A DNA stretch of 13,185 bases from Acidobacteriaceae bacterium (GTDB taxonomy: Bacteria; Acidobacteriota; Terriglobia; Terriglobales; Acidobacteriaceae), in contig PLKY01000035.1 of assembly GCA_003140785.1 (NCBI GenBank), forward strand, positions 12,166 to 25,350, written 5' to 3'. The notes under the pieces were generated by a model, which ran no database searches, was not told where the DNA came from, and was given only the letters and a program-made list of their open reading frames with translations. Position numbers and translations under genes: made by a program. This document shows, in pieces, positions 7,130-12,982 of this stretch (its first letter is position 1; every line of letters starts with the position of its first letter).

Positions 7130-7276
7130 CTAATTCAGCGGTGTGGCATTGCGTAAGTCAAGAGTGACGAAATTCTGTCCGGCTTTGACTTGAAGTGCGT
7201 GGCCCCAGACCCCCGGCCGCTTATGTACTGGAATTCCTTCAGCCCGCCTTGACGACCTGTGTGCATGGTGCCGCAT
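7130..7276 (-). CDS. Possible tiny ORF coupled to the permease stop (TAATG), unknown
   Basis: A 48-codon frame starts at an ATG that shares its A with the permease stop (TAATG), an arrangement typical of translational coupling. The protein is strongly basic at the start (MRHHAHRSSRRAEG), and its second half, GVWGHALQVKAGQNFVTLDL, looks like ordinary beta-rich protein sequence rather than noise. I do not recognise it. It could be a real short gene, the tail of a decayed gene, or coincidence. Nothing else is visible in the gap between the permease and the M13 peptidase gene. Confidence 0.3.
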   Translation of the reverse strand: MRHHAHRSSRRAEGIPVHKRPGVWGHALQVKAGQNFVTLDLRNATPLN

Positions 7277-8709
7277 TACGGCTCTCTTTGCTTGGAACGC
7301 GCGCCGCGCCAATACAGGACGAGGCCGAGCAGAATCGAAGCGATCGTTCCTCCGACCAGCTTCAGTTCGAAGCCCAGTTTATTTGTCGAATCGCCGGGCG
7401 GCACGAGCGATACAAAGATGCCAACTAGGACAACGACAAATCCGAGACCGCCCGAGATCCAGACGCCGGGAATGCCACCGGGTACCAGCACGGCATGCGG
7501 GTTCTCCTTGCGGTCGCGGCGGTGCGCCAGCTTGATGACGGCCGCGAACATGTAGAGGAATGGAATGAAGTAGAGAATGATGGCGGCGTCAATCAGGAAT
7601 TGATAGGCGCCGCGCGTCGAATCGTTGATTTGGCTCACGAGCAAAATTGCGCCGGAGACGATTGCCTGCACAAGAATCGAAATGTATGGCGTCTTCCAGC
7701 GCGGGTGAATCTTGCCGAAAGCCGCGGGCAGGTAGCGGTCAATCCCCACAACAAATGGCACGCGCGCAATACCGGCAACCGTGCTACCGACACCACCGGC
7801 ATTGCCAACCGTAACGAGAATCGCCGCGAGCACCCCCAGCAAGCCGATTTTGAGTGCGACCGAGCCGAGGGTGATGGCATGGAAGACGCCGCTTTGCGGG
7901 TCGAGATCGGCGGCGGGCACCAGCGCGAGTGTGGCAAATGTGCCGGCGATGTACATAAGAGCGATCAGCGCGCTGGCTCCGTAGGCGGCGCGCGGAAGCG
8001 TTCGGCGCGGATCGCGAATCTCTTCGCTCATGGCGGAGACGAGTTCCAGGCCGGTAAACGCAAACGCGATCTGCGACCAGAAATTGACTGTGTCCCAATT
8101 CCACGCGGGCATCATGTTGGCGATGGTGAAGTGCGTAGCCGAACCGTGGCGCAGGCAAACCAGAGCGGCAACCGCGCCGAGCATGAGCAACGGCACATAC
8201 GTTCCCACGCCGCCTGCGTTCTGGAGCCATTTGCCGACGTTGAGCCCGATGATATTGAGCACTACAGCGACCAGCAGCATGGCCAGCGAAACGGTGAGTA
8301 GAAACGTGCGATCCTGCGCGAGCACGGCGCCGCGGCCGCCAATGATGTAGGCGCTCATGGAGGCGCTGGCAAGAAGCAAGCCGGGAAAATAGAAGACCGT
8401 ATAAATCCAGTAGGTCCATCCGGCGATGAAGCCGTGAAAGTCGCCGAAGGCCTCGCGTGACCATACGTAGAGGCCCCCTTCCTCGGGGAAACGCGAGGAA
8501 AGCTCATTGATGACCAGTGCGCCGGGCAAGAAGAAGAAGACCGCTGCAAGAATCCAGAGACTGATCGAAGAGGTGCCGTTATGGCCCGCGGCGGCGATCC
8601 AACGTGGGCCCAGAACCGTGGCGATGTTGAACAGCAGCACGTCCCAGAAGCCCATGGTCTTGCGCAACTGCGATTTGGAATCGGGCGCGGGACGCGCAAC
8701 GATGGTCAT
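7276..8709 (-). CDS. APC-superfamily amino-acid permease
   Basis: A 477-residue integral membrane transporter with about twelve hydrophobic segments. The N-terminus KTMGFWDVLLFNIATVLGPR corresponds to the unwound first helix of the APC fold, where this family has a short glycine-containing substrate loop. ELSSRFPEEGGLYVWSREAFG is the diagnostic EGG/Y-W motif after helix 2. The segment FAFTGLELVSAMSEEIRDPRR marks helix 6 and the conserved E-E/D-P-R loop. The overall pattern resembles glutamate/GABA antiporter-like and other amino-acid permeases; the substrate cannot be named. The start at 8709 gives a normal cytoplasmic tail, but its Shine-Dalgarno is weak. The M13 peptidase gene lies downstream on the same strand, separated by about 250 bp. 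An imperfectly explained hairpin (8772-8790) sits in its upstream region. Confidence 0.9.
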   Translation of the reverse strand: MTIVARPAPDSKSQLRKTMGFWDVLLFNIATVLGPRWIAAAGHNGTSSISLWILAAVFFFLPGALVINELSSRFPEEGGLYVWSREAFGDFHGFIAGWTYWIYTVFYFPGLLLASASMSAYIIGGRGAVLAQDRTFLLTVSLAMLLVAVVLNIIGLNVGKWLQNAGGVGTYVPLLMLGAVAALVCLRHGSATHFTIANMMPAWNWDTVNFWSQIAFAFTGLELVSAMSEEIRDPRRTLPRAAYGASALIALMYIAGTFATLALVPAADLDPQSGVFHAITLGSVALKIGLLGVLAAILVTVGNAGGVGSTVAGIARVPFVVGIDRYLPAAFGKIHPRWKTPYISILVQAIVSGAILLVSQINDSTRGAYQFLIDAAIILYFIPFLYMFAAVIKLAHRRDRKENPHAVLVPGGIPGVWISGGLGFVVVLVGIFVSLVPPGDSTNKLGFELKLVGGTIASILLGLVLYWRGARSKQREP

Positions 8710-8771
8710 GGAAATACCTGCGGCTGCGGAAGATGCTTCTTCGCCGAATGAAGATTTTAGAAAGGATATAG

Positions 8772-8790
8772 GACGCGGAGGAGCCGCGTC
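8772..8790. other. GC-rich hairpin upstream of the permease gene
   Basis: GACGCGG and CCGCGTC form a perfect 7-bp stem around a five-base loop, about 60 bp before the permease start. There is no adjacent T-run, so a terminator is unlikely. It could lie in the permease leader or act as an operator; no function can be assigned. Confidence 0.35.
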
Positions 8791-8856
8791 TTCGCTGGAG
8801 GAGAACTGCAGAAGAGATTGAACGACGGTTTGAGGAAAACGCGCGAAACCCGATCA

Positions 8857-8882
8857 GGCGCGGTTTCCTGTCCGCGCCTTTT
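8857..8882 (+). terminator. Weak hairpin with short T-run downstream of the small coiled-coil gene
   Basis: GGCGCGG and CCGCGCC pair around an eight-base loop and are followed on the plus strand by TTTT. On the minus strand the hairpin follows the stop of the small gene that ends at 8915 but lacks a T-tract. It may slow or end transcription between that gene and the permease unit. Confidence 0.4.
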
Positions 8883-8914
8883 GAGCTGCCTTTTCAACTT
8901 TGGGAAGTTGCGGC

Positions 8915-9232
8915 TTACGCCAGGGCCTGGACTCTCAAGGCGTCTTTGATGTGGGGTTCGATCGAGTTAAGCACTTTGGGATCGATCACGCGCTGCGAAC
9001 TCTGGGCCGTCTGGGAGTTTCTGCTGTTTATCTCGTAGACGGGCTTTGCGGCCGGGCGGGCTTCGGCGGGCTGATCGGCGGAGCCGACGACCAGTTCCAG
9101 TGCTTCCACCGCGGAGCATAGCTGCTCCTGGCGGGCGCGCAGCTGATCAATCAATTCGGCAATCTCACGGAGGTCCGCGCGGGCCATGTCGATTGCGGCG
9201 CAATAAACCGGTTGATGCAGCTTATCGTTCAT
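8915..9232 (-). CDS. Small hypothetical protein with coiled-coil segment
   Basis: A 105-residue soluble protein that I do not recognise. The start MNDKLHQPVYCAAIDMA is preceded by GGGAG at good spacing, which is why I choose the ATG at 9232 over an upstream in-frame start at 9274. Residues about 17-47 (RADLREIAELIDQLRARQEQ and onwards) have heptad-like hydrophobic spacing and should form an alpha-helical coiled coil. A proline/alanine-rich linker follows (PAEARPAAKP), then a polar region and the C-terminal helix VLNSIEPHIKDALRVQALA. No signal peptide, membrane segment or catalytic motif is seen. The nearest recognisable neighbour is a parS site about 110 bp upstream of the start, so a link to chromosome biology is possible but purely positional. 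Length and clear ribosome-binding site support a real gene. Confidence 0.6.
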   Translation of the reverse strand: MNDKLHQPVYCAAIDMARADLREIAELIDQLRARQEQLCSAVEALELVVGSADQPAEARPAAKPVYEINSRNSQTAQSSQRVIDPKVLNSIEPHIKDALRVQALA

Positions 9233-9339
9233 CGAATTCTCCCAAGCGCAGTGTAGGCGGGGGGTAACACCCAAGAGGCATCACACAAACGGGGTAAATG
9301 GGCACACTTTCGTAGCATCTTTGGGGCCCTGGCTGAAAT

Positions 9340-9367
9340 CGCAATTGTTCCACGTGGAACAATTGCG
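9340..9367. promoter_or_regulatory. parS centromere-like site within a perfect 28-bp palindrome
   Basis: The core at 9346-9361, TGTTCCACGTGGAACA, is a fully symmetric version of the bacterial parS consensus (TGTTNCACGTGAAACA) bound by the ParB CTPase; the same GTTCCACGTGGAAC core is known from Pseudomonas. The symmetry extends for six further bases on each side (CGCAAT/ATTGCG), making 28 bp without a mismatch. ParB loads at such sites and spreads to organise the origin region for segregation. No parA or parB gene is in the window, as is normal for the several scattered chromosomal parS copies. Confidence 0.87.
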
Positions 9368-9477
9368 GCATCTGTCACAGGTGTTGAGCGGAGTTTGCAG
9401 AAAATGGCGGTGACTCAGTTACAGCGCAGTTGCACAGTTTCGAGGGCATGGCTCGGCGGGTACCTCCACGGGTATAG

Positions 9478-9520
9478 ACCGGGCACATCCTGACATTTTG
9501 AACCGGGCACATCCCTGACA
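9478..9520. repeat. Tandem direct repeat ACCGGGCACATCC(C)TGACA, possible insertion-sequence end
   Basis: Two units, 9478-9495 and 9502-9520, are identical except for one extra C in the second, with a period of about 24 bp. GTGCCCGGT-type sequences repeated like this resemble the ends of some integrase-type insertion sequences (IS21/IS481-like), from memory and not confirmed. No transposase gene or matching opposite end is present here, so this would be a solitary end or relic. Confidence 0.45.
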
Positions 9521-9714
9521 GATTAGGCCGGATTCGATACTGGACAAGGAGTTGGCCCTCAGCGGAATTGGATCGGGCTCGCGAGCTTGCGGAGGCGCCG
9601 GAACAATTTCATTGTGCTGCGGAGCCTGGAAATGATCTGCAAACGGAGGGACATTTGCTGACATTCGCAACCTGGGGAGGCGTCGAAGGCGATGTCGCTG
9701 GAGAAGTGGTCGCC

Positions 9715-9743
9715 TTGGCTGGGAGGCGGGTTCACGGTATACT
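9715..9743 (+). promoter_or_regulatory. Sigma-70-type promoter for rpmB
   Basis: TTGGCT (9715-9720) and TATACT (9738-9743) are separated by exactly 17 bp and match the -35/-10 consensus at three to four and five positions. Initiation near 9750 would give a leader of about 128 bases before the rpmB start, long enough to fold into the structure at 9790-9834. Confidence 0.65.
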
Positions 9744-9789
9744 GAGAATTCGGCAAGCCGACAGGGACGCGCTCTTGTGCGTGCCAGCG

Positions 9790-9834
9790 GTTCCCGTGCC
9801 CGAAGGACTGGGCGGCGCAAGAAGCGCCGGGAAC
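9790..9834 (+). ncRNA. Structured rpmB mRNA leader (candidate three-way junction)
   Basis: Within the predicted leader, GTTCC (9790-9794) pairs with GGAAC (9830-9834), enclosing two hairpins: GCCC/GGGC (9798-9801 with 9810-9813) and CGGCGC/GCGCCG (9813-9818 with 9824-9829, loop AAGAA). The two hairpins share base 9813, so one pair must yield. Ribosomal protein genes often carry autoregulatory leaders; I know of none described for bL28, so this is only a candidate. Confidence 0.35.
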
Positions 9835-9877
9835 GGCAGAGGCGGCGCGAAATACCAACGAATCTTGGAGTGGGACG

Positions 9878-10066
9878 ATGGCACAAGTATGCGACATTTG
9901 CGGCAAAGGGCCGCAGTTCGGAAATAACATTTCGCACGCGCACAATGTGACGCGGCGCCGGTGGAACGTGAATCTGCAGGCGGTGAAGGCTCTTGTGAAT
10001 GGCGCGCCGAAGCGGATTCGTGTGTGCACGAGCTGCATCAAGGCCGGGAAGATAGCGAAGGCCTGA
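9878..10066 (+). CDS. rpmB: 50S ribosomal protein bL28
   Basis: A 62-residue protein with the typical bL28 layout: MAQVCDICGKGPQFGNNISH, then the basic HNVTRRRWNVNLQ segment that contacts 23S rRNA, and the C-terminal RIRVCTSCIKAGK. Two CxxC pairs (Cys5/Cys8 and Cys50/Cys53) form the zinc-ribbon version of the protein, as opposed to the cysteine-free form that some bacteria use under zinc limitation. It is a structural component of the large ribosomal subunit. GGAG lies seven bases before the ATG. It is a single-gene unit with its own promoter and terminator, convergent with hicB. Size and motifs are complete. Confidence 0.97.
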   Translation: MAQVCDICGKGPQFGNNISHAHNVTRRRWNVNLQAVKALVNGAPKRIRVCTSCIKAGKIAKA

Positions 10067-10146
10067 GAGACAGCCGTCAGGGGTCCGGGATCGGAAGTTG
10101 AATCCGACCTCCACATCATTTGTCTTGAAGTAATTCATCCACCAAG

Positions 10147-10173
10147 AACCCCGTTGCAGGTTGGCGGGGTTTT
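10147..10173 (+). terminator. Intrinsic terminator after rpmB
   Basis: AACCCCG and CGGGGTT form a 7-bp stem around an 11-base loop, and the stem runs into TTTT. It sits about 80 bp after the rpmB stop and 22 bp from the end of the convergent hicB gene, so it may work in both directions. Confidence 0.8.
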
Positions 10174-10195
10174 GCTGTGCGGGAAAAGCCCCGAT

Positions 10196-10636
10196 CTAGG
10201 CCGACTTTGAGTGTCGATGCGCTCTCCGAGCGGCCTGCTGAGTCCGGGCGATTCCTGTCTTTATGTCCAGGGCTGTATGAACAATATACGCGGAGCGCGT
10301 GAGCTTCGCGGCTCGGGCGCGTTCGTCTATCTCTGAAAGCTGGCTTGCGCGCGCGGTGACATTGAAGCGAACTGTCTTCTCTGGCTCTGCAACCCCCACC
10401 AAAAAGGCTACGGCACCCTTCAACGCCGGATCGTTGCGCAGGTCATCGAGTGTGGAGGGCTCTGGAATCTGTCCTCCGTCTTGGCGCACTCCGGCTATGT
10501 GGAAGGCGAGCGCTTCGGTCGCCATGCGGCGCGCTTCTTCAAGAGTGGAACCTGCCGTGACGCAACCGGGAAAATCGGGAAAGCTAACCCCGTCGTCTGA
10601 CTCTCTGTCTTTGTGAAGATAAGCGATGTATTCCAT
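10196..10636 (-). CDS. hicB: HicB-family antitoxin
   Basis: A 146-residue antitoxin of a type II toxin-antitoxin pair. The N-terminal partial RNase H-like domain (about residues 1-75) carries YIAYLHKDRESDDGVSFPDF followed by PGCVTAGSTLEEA, the HicB signature, and should bind and block HicA. The C-terminal part (KTVRFNVTARASQL to about residue 128) has the strand-helix-helix pattern of a ribbon-helix-helix DNA-binding domain, used to repress the operon. A basic tail follows (RRAHRHSK). The gene starts six bases after the hicA stop, with AGGTAGGGA overlapping that stop as ribosome-binding site, so toxin precedes antitoxin on one transcript, the usual hicAB order. No damage to the reading frame is seen. 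Confidence 0.92.
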   Translation of the reverse strand: MEYIAYLHKDRESDDGVSFPDFPGCVTAGSTLEEARRMATEALAFHIAGVRQDGGQIPEPSTLDDLRNDPALKGAVAFLVGVAEPEKTVRFNVTARASQLSEIDERARAAKLTRSAYIVHTALDIKTGIARTQQAARRAHRHSKSA

Positions 10637-10642
10637 CTGTCC

Positions 10643-10831
10643 CTACCTGAGCTTGATGCCCGCTAGCTTTTCGATGGAGCGAAGAGGCCCCATCGGGATT
10701 TCTTTGCGTTGCGATGGAACCGTGACACGACCCGCTTTGATCGCATGCTTGAACTGCTTGTGGCTCCCGACCTGAGCAACCTCAAACCATCCGTCTGCTT
10801 TCAGCTTCTTGATGATTTCCCGGCTGTCCAT
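10643..10831 (-). CDS. hicA: HicA-family mRNA interferase toxin
   Basis: A 62-residue toxin with a double-stranded-RNA-binding-like fold. MDSREIIKKLKADGWFEVAQ is the standard HicA beginning, and GSHKQFKH contains the catalytic His24. VTVPSQRKEIPMGPLRSIEK completes the family pattern. HicA cleaves mRNA and tmRNA and halts growth until bound by HicB. The ATG at 10831 matches the family start; an ATG seven codons upstream (10852) is also open, and neither has an ideal Shine-Dalgarno. The conserved histidine and full length indicate an active toxin. The pair sits between core genes (rpmB and msrB), as mobile toxin-antitoxin modules often do, but no flanking mobile element is visible next to it. 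Confidence 0.92.
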   Translation of the reverse strand: MDSREIIKKLKADGWFEVAQVGSHKQFKHAIKAGRVTVPSQRKEIPMGPLRSIEKLAGIKLR

Positions 10832-10863
10832 CCTTCCGCCGCTTTCTTGCACTCACTCAATCG

Positions 10864-10877
10864 TACACACTACACAA
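10864..10877 (-). promoter_or_regulatory. Tandem heptamer upstream of hicAB, possible operator
   Basis: On the minus strand, two adjacent units TTGTGTA and GTGTGTA lie 33-46 bp before the hicA start. They fill the only gap from which hicAB could be transcribed separately from msrB. A HicB-binding site is expected here, but ribbon-helix-helix operators are usually inverted repeats, so this assignment is weak. Confidence 0.25.
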
Positions 10878-10895
10878 GTCGCGTTTTGGGGCGGA

Positions 10896-11321
10896 TTACT
10901 CCGCCTTGGTGAAGGAAAGCGACGCGGAGTTGATGCAATAACGCAGGCCGGTGGGGCGGGGGCCGTCGGGGAAGACGTGGCCAAGATGGCCACCGCAGCG
11001 GGCGCAAGTGACCTCGACGCGGCGCATGCCGTAGCTGAGGTCCTCGTGCTCGTGCACGGCCGTGGAGCCGGCGGGAATCATGAAGCTTGGCCATCCGCAG
11101 CCCGAGTCGAACTTGGCGCCGGAGAGAAACAGCAACTCGCCGCAGGCTGCGCAGTGGTAGTTGCCGGTCTCGTGGTTTTCAGTCAACAGACCGGTAAACG
11201 GACGCTCGGTTCCCTTTTCGCGCAGCACTCGATACTGCTCGGGTGTGAGAGTGGCGCGCCATTCCGCATCGGTGCGGGTGATTTTTTCGGGCGTCTGAGT
11301 GGTGTCTTGTACTTCGCTCAT
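10896..11321 (-). CDS. msrB: Peptide-methionine (R)-S-oxide reductase MsrB
   Basis: A 141-residue cytoplasmic repair enzyme that reduces methionine-R-sulfoxide in proteins, with thioredoxin as electron source. Two CxxC pairs (Cys57/Cys60 and Cys106/Cys109) bind the structural zinc. SGCGWPSF contains Cys75, in the position of a resolving cysteine, and RYCINSASLSF contains catalytic Cys129. HLGHVFPDGPRPTGLRYC is the family signature. The ATG at 11321 has GGAGG seven bases upstream; an open frame extends a further 23 codons without support. ridA lies upstream on the same strand after 77 bp, and hicAB downstream. All active residues are present. Confidence 0.96.
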   Translation of the reverse strand: MSEVQDTTQTPEKITRTDAEWRATLTPEQYRVLREKGTERPFTGLLTENHETGNYHCAACGELLFLSGAKFDSGCGWPSFMIPAGSTAVHEHEDLSYGMRRVEVTCARCGGHLGHVFPDGPRPTGLRYCINSASLSFTKAE

Positions 11322-11398
11322 GTTGGGCCTCCAAATGCGTAGCAGCGGATGATTGGATGCGCTGGGCCGCGGGGAAGATACAGCGCGCATGGGCCGGG

Positions 11399-11788
11399 TC
11401 AGACTTCGGCAACCAAGTCTATCTCGACCAGAGCGTCTTTGGGGAGGCGGGCGGCTTCAATGGTGGTGCGGGCGGGCGGCGCCGCGCCTTCCGGGGCCAG
11501 GTACTTGCCATACACCGCATTCATGGCTGTGAAATCTTCGAAATTCTTGAGATAAACGGTGGCCTTGACGGCCTTCTCGAGGCTGCTGCCTGCTACTTCG
11601 AGAATGGCCTTCAGGTTCTCAAGCACGCGTGTCGTTTGCTCGGCGATCCCGCCGGCAACGAGCTGTCCGGTGGCAGGATCCAGCGCAATTTGTCCAGCAG
11701 TGAAAAGAAGATTGCCCGTCTGGATGGCCTGAGAATACGGGCCAATGGCGGCGGGAGCGGCAGGTGTTGCGATGACGGTCTTAGGCAT
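11399..11788 (-). CDS. ridA: RidA-family 2-iminobutanoate/2-iminopropanoate deaminase
   Basis: A 129-residue protein of the YjgF/YER057c/UK114 family, which forms trimers and hydrolyses reactive enamine/imine intermediates made by PLP enzymes. The N-terminus AAPAAIGPYSQAIQTGNLLF with AGQIALDP is standard. The active-site Arg107 lies in PPARTTIEAARLPKDALVEID, with Glu122 following, so this is the catalytically competent RidA type rather than an arginine-less Rid subgroup. The start at 11788 matches the family length, but the Shine-Dalgarno is poor. It is on the same strand as msrB (77 bp downstream) and may be transcribed with it. A long palindrome separates it from the DUF1761 gene upstream. 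Confidence 0.95.
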   Translation of the reverse strand: MPKTVIATPAAPAAIGPYSQAIQTGNLLFTAGQIALDPATGQLVAGGIAEQTTRVLENLKAILEVAGSSLEKAVKATVYLKNFEDFTAMNAVYGKYLAPEGAAPPARTTIEAARLPKDALVEIDLVAEV

Positions 11789-11805
11789 GACTCGATTTTA
11801 GAGCT

Positions 11806-11857
11806 GTGCCCCATCCTGGACACATCCGCGACGGCGGACCCATTTAGGATGGGGCAC
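11806..11857. repeat. Intergenic palindrome with 12-bp arms, between DUF1761 gene and ridA
   Basis: GTGCCCCATCCT (11806-11817) is perfectly complementary to AGGATGGGGCAC (11846-11857). The 28-bp interior contains a nested hairpin TCCGC/GCGGA with a GACG loop. There is no T-run, so it is not a standard terminator. It has the look of a REP-like dispersed element; I recall similar GTGCCCCA palindromes between genes of acidobacteria but cannot confirm. Confidence 0.55.
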
Positions 11858-11869
11858 CCGCTTCTGAGG

Positions 11870-12286
11870 CTAGCGCCAGACTGCGAGCACGCCGCCGATG
11901 ATCATCAGACCCACAAGCCAGTAGCCGGAGTTGATGGCGAAAAGCTTGAACGGGCGGCCCTCATAGATGCCCTGCGGCAGATTGGGCGCGGCAAAAAAGC
12001 CAATCCAGACGATGAATCCGACCAGAGCGCCCCAGCCGAAGGTAGCGGCCTGAGTCCAGATGACGATGTGCGCGAGGATAAAGGCGAGGATCAGATCGCA
12101 AATGAACGATGCGATCATGCCGGCGATCATGGAGCTGCCCTTGGTCGCGTCCTTCTTGAGGCCGATGATGGCCATCCAGGGCTTGGCGAAGAGCGCGGGC
12201 GAATACCACACGGCGCCAAGAAGCCAGAGAATGACCGCGGAGACGATAATCGCGAGGTGATTCAGATCGTGGAAAATATGGTGCAC
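11870..12286 (-). CDS. DUF1761-family integral membrane protein
   Basis: A 138-residue inner-membrane protein with four predicted transmembrane helices: LAIIVSAVILWLLGAVWYS, SMIAGMIASFICDLILAFIL, ALVGFIVWIGFFAAP and YWLVGLMIIGGVLAVW. The motif WYSPALFAKPWM between helices 1 and 2 is typical of DUF1761, whose function is not known. Start choice matters: the GTG at 12286 has GGGAGGG six bases upstream and gives the usual family beginning (HHIFHDLNHLAI), whereas the longer open frame to 12394 adds an unconvincing leader. It lies between two large palindromes and on the same strand as osmC upstream and ridA downstream. Confidence 0.83.
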   Translation of the reverse strand: MHHIFHDLNHLAIIVSAVILWLLGAVWYSPALFAKPWMAIIGLKKDATKGSSMIAGMIASFICDLILAFILAHIVIWTQAATFGWGALVGFIVWIGFFAAPNLPQGIYEGRPFKLFAINSGYWLVGLMIIGGVLAVWR

Positions 12287-12444
12287 CGGATTCCCTCCCA
12301 GGATACAAAGGTTTGCTGCGAACAGAGCCGCTGCTTGCATCTTGCAGTGGGGGATGCGCACTTGAGGGTCGCGCGGCGACGGGACCAATGTCAAGGATGA
12401 ATCAAAGGAAGTTGCAATATATTGGGCGTGAAAGTGCAGAATTG

Positions 12445-12522
12445 CTCATCCCATCCAGCCATCTCATCCAACCGCTCCGGGAGCGGCTCGTATCGGAGCG
12501 ACAAGATGGGATGGCGGATGAG
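12445..12522. repeat. Large imperfect intergenic palindrome between osmC and the DUF1761 gene
   Basis: CTCATCC (12445-12451) pairs with GGATGAG (12516-12522). After a six-base bulge, GCCATCTCATC (12458-12468) pairs with GATGGGATGGC (12505-12515), including one G-U pair. The interior holds CCGCTCC next to GGAGCGG and a further GGAGCG, giving alternative inner stems. No T-run follows. It shares the CCCATCC word with the palindrome at 11806-11857 but is not a copy of it. Confidence 0.5.
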
Positions 12523-12550
12523 AATCGCGGCAAATGGCTGAGTATCGTGC

Positions 12551-12982
12551 CTAAACCAGCTTGGCGTCGAGGGTGATCTCGGTGTTGTTGGCGAAGAGCT
12601 TCGAAATCGGGCAGCCGCCCTTGGCGCCGGCCGCCGCCGTGTCAAAGACTTCCTTGGTCGCGCCGGGGACACTGGCGGTGGTGGTCAGTGCGATCTTGGT
12701 GATGGAGAATCCATCGCCTACCTTGGCCAGGGTGACGGCCGCGTGGGTTTCAATCTTGGTCGGTGTGAGGCCCGCGCCGCCAAGCTGCGCGCCCAACGCC
12801 ATGGAGAAGCAGCTCGCGTGGGCTGCCGCGATAAGCTCTTCGGGGGTGGTGCCGCTGGTGGCGCCTTCAAAGCGGGTTGCGAAGGAATAATTCGCGTTGT
12901 TCAACACGCCTGTCGCCGTGGAGATGGTGCCCTTGCCTTCCTTCAGTGAACCTGTCCAAACCGCACTTGCCTTGCTTGCCAT
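12551..12982 (-). CDS. osmC: OsmC-family peroxidase
   Basis: A 143-residue cytoplasmic peroxiredoxin-like enzyme that reduces organic hydroperoxides. The two redox cysteines are present: Cys58 in AAHASCFSMALG, the peroxidatic one, and Cys124 in GGCPISKLF. Arg37 and Glu49, expected to position the substrate, are at the right places (FATRFEG and TTPEELIAA). The start MASKASAVWTGSLKEGKGTIS and this overall sequence are closer to OsmC than to the Ohr subgroup. The ATG at 12982 has AGGAGG directly upstream; the open frame continues to 13141 but the extra residues are not part of the family. It is the first of a same-strand series with DUF1761, ridA and msrB. The region upstream to the window end shows no recognised gene or clear promoter. 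Confidence 0.94.
   Translation of the reverse strand: MASKASAVWTGSLKEGKGTISTATGVLNNANYSFATRFEGATSGTTPEELIAAAHASCFSMALGAQLGGAGLTPTKIETHAAVTLAKVGDGFSITKIALTTTASVPGATKEVFDTAAAGAKGGCPISKLFANNTEITLDAKLV

Larger units (their letters stand above)
9233..9877. other. Gene-free stretch carrying parS, an IS-end-like repeat and the rpmB promoter/leader
   Basis: No convincing protein is encoded in these ~645 bp. Several open frames exist on both strands, including long minus-strand frames opposite rpmB, but they lack family motifs and good start sites. Supported contents are listed separately: the palindrome with parS (9340-9367), the tandem repeat at 9478-9520, the rpmB promoter (9715-9743) and its structured leader. 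The part from about 9521 to 9714 shows nothing I can name. Confidence 0.6.

Noticed and set aside
7495..8301. A 268-codon plus-strand open frame inside the permease gene
   Set aside because: It is rich in Arg, His, Glu and Asn as expected of the reverse complement of membrane-protein codons, and the minus-strand permease is unambiguous.
4329..9547. The 11-mer ATACTGGACAA at 4329-4339 and 9537-9547
   Set aside because: A single shared 11-mer is expected by chance in a 13-kb window, flanks do not match, and the two contexts differ.
9419..10138. Long minus-strand open frames opposite rpmB and its leader
   Set aside because: They contain no family motifs, are arginine/proline-rich in the way of antisense frames in GC-rich DNA, and cover a secure rpmB gene, its promoter and its leader.
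11357..12400. A 347-codon plus-strand open frame opposite ridA and the DUF1761 gene
   Set aside because: It is the antisense of two recognised genes and passes through the intergenic palindrome; its sequence has no family features and no good start site.
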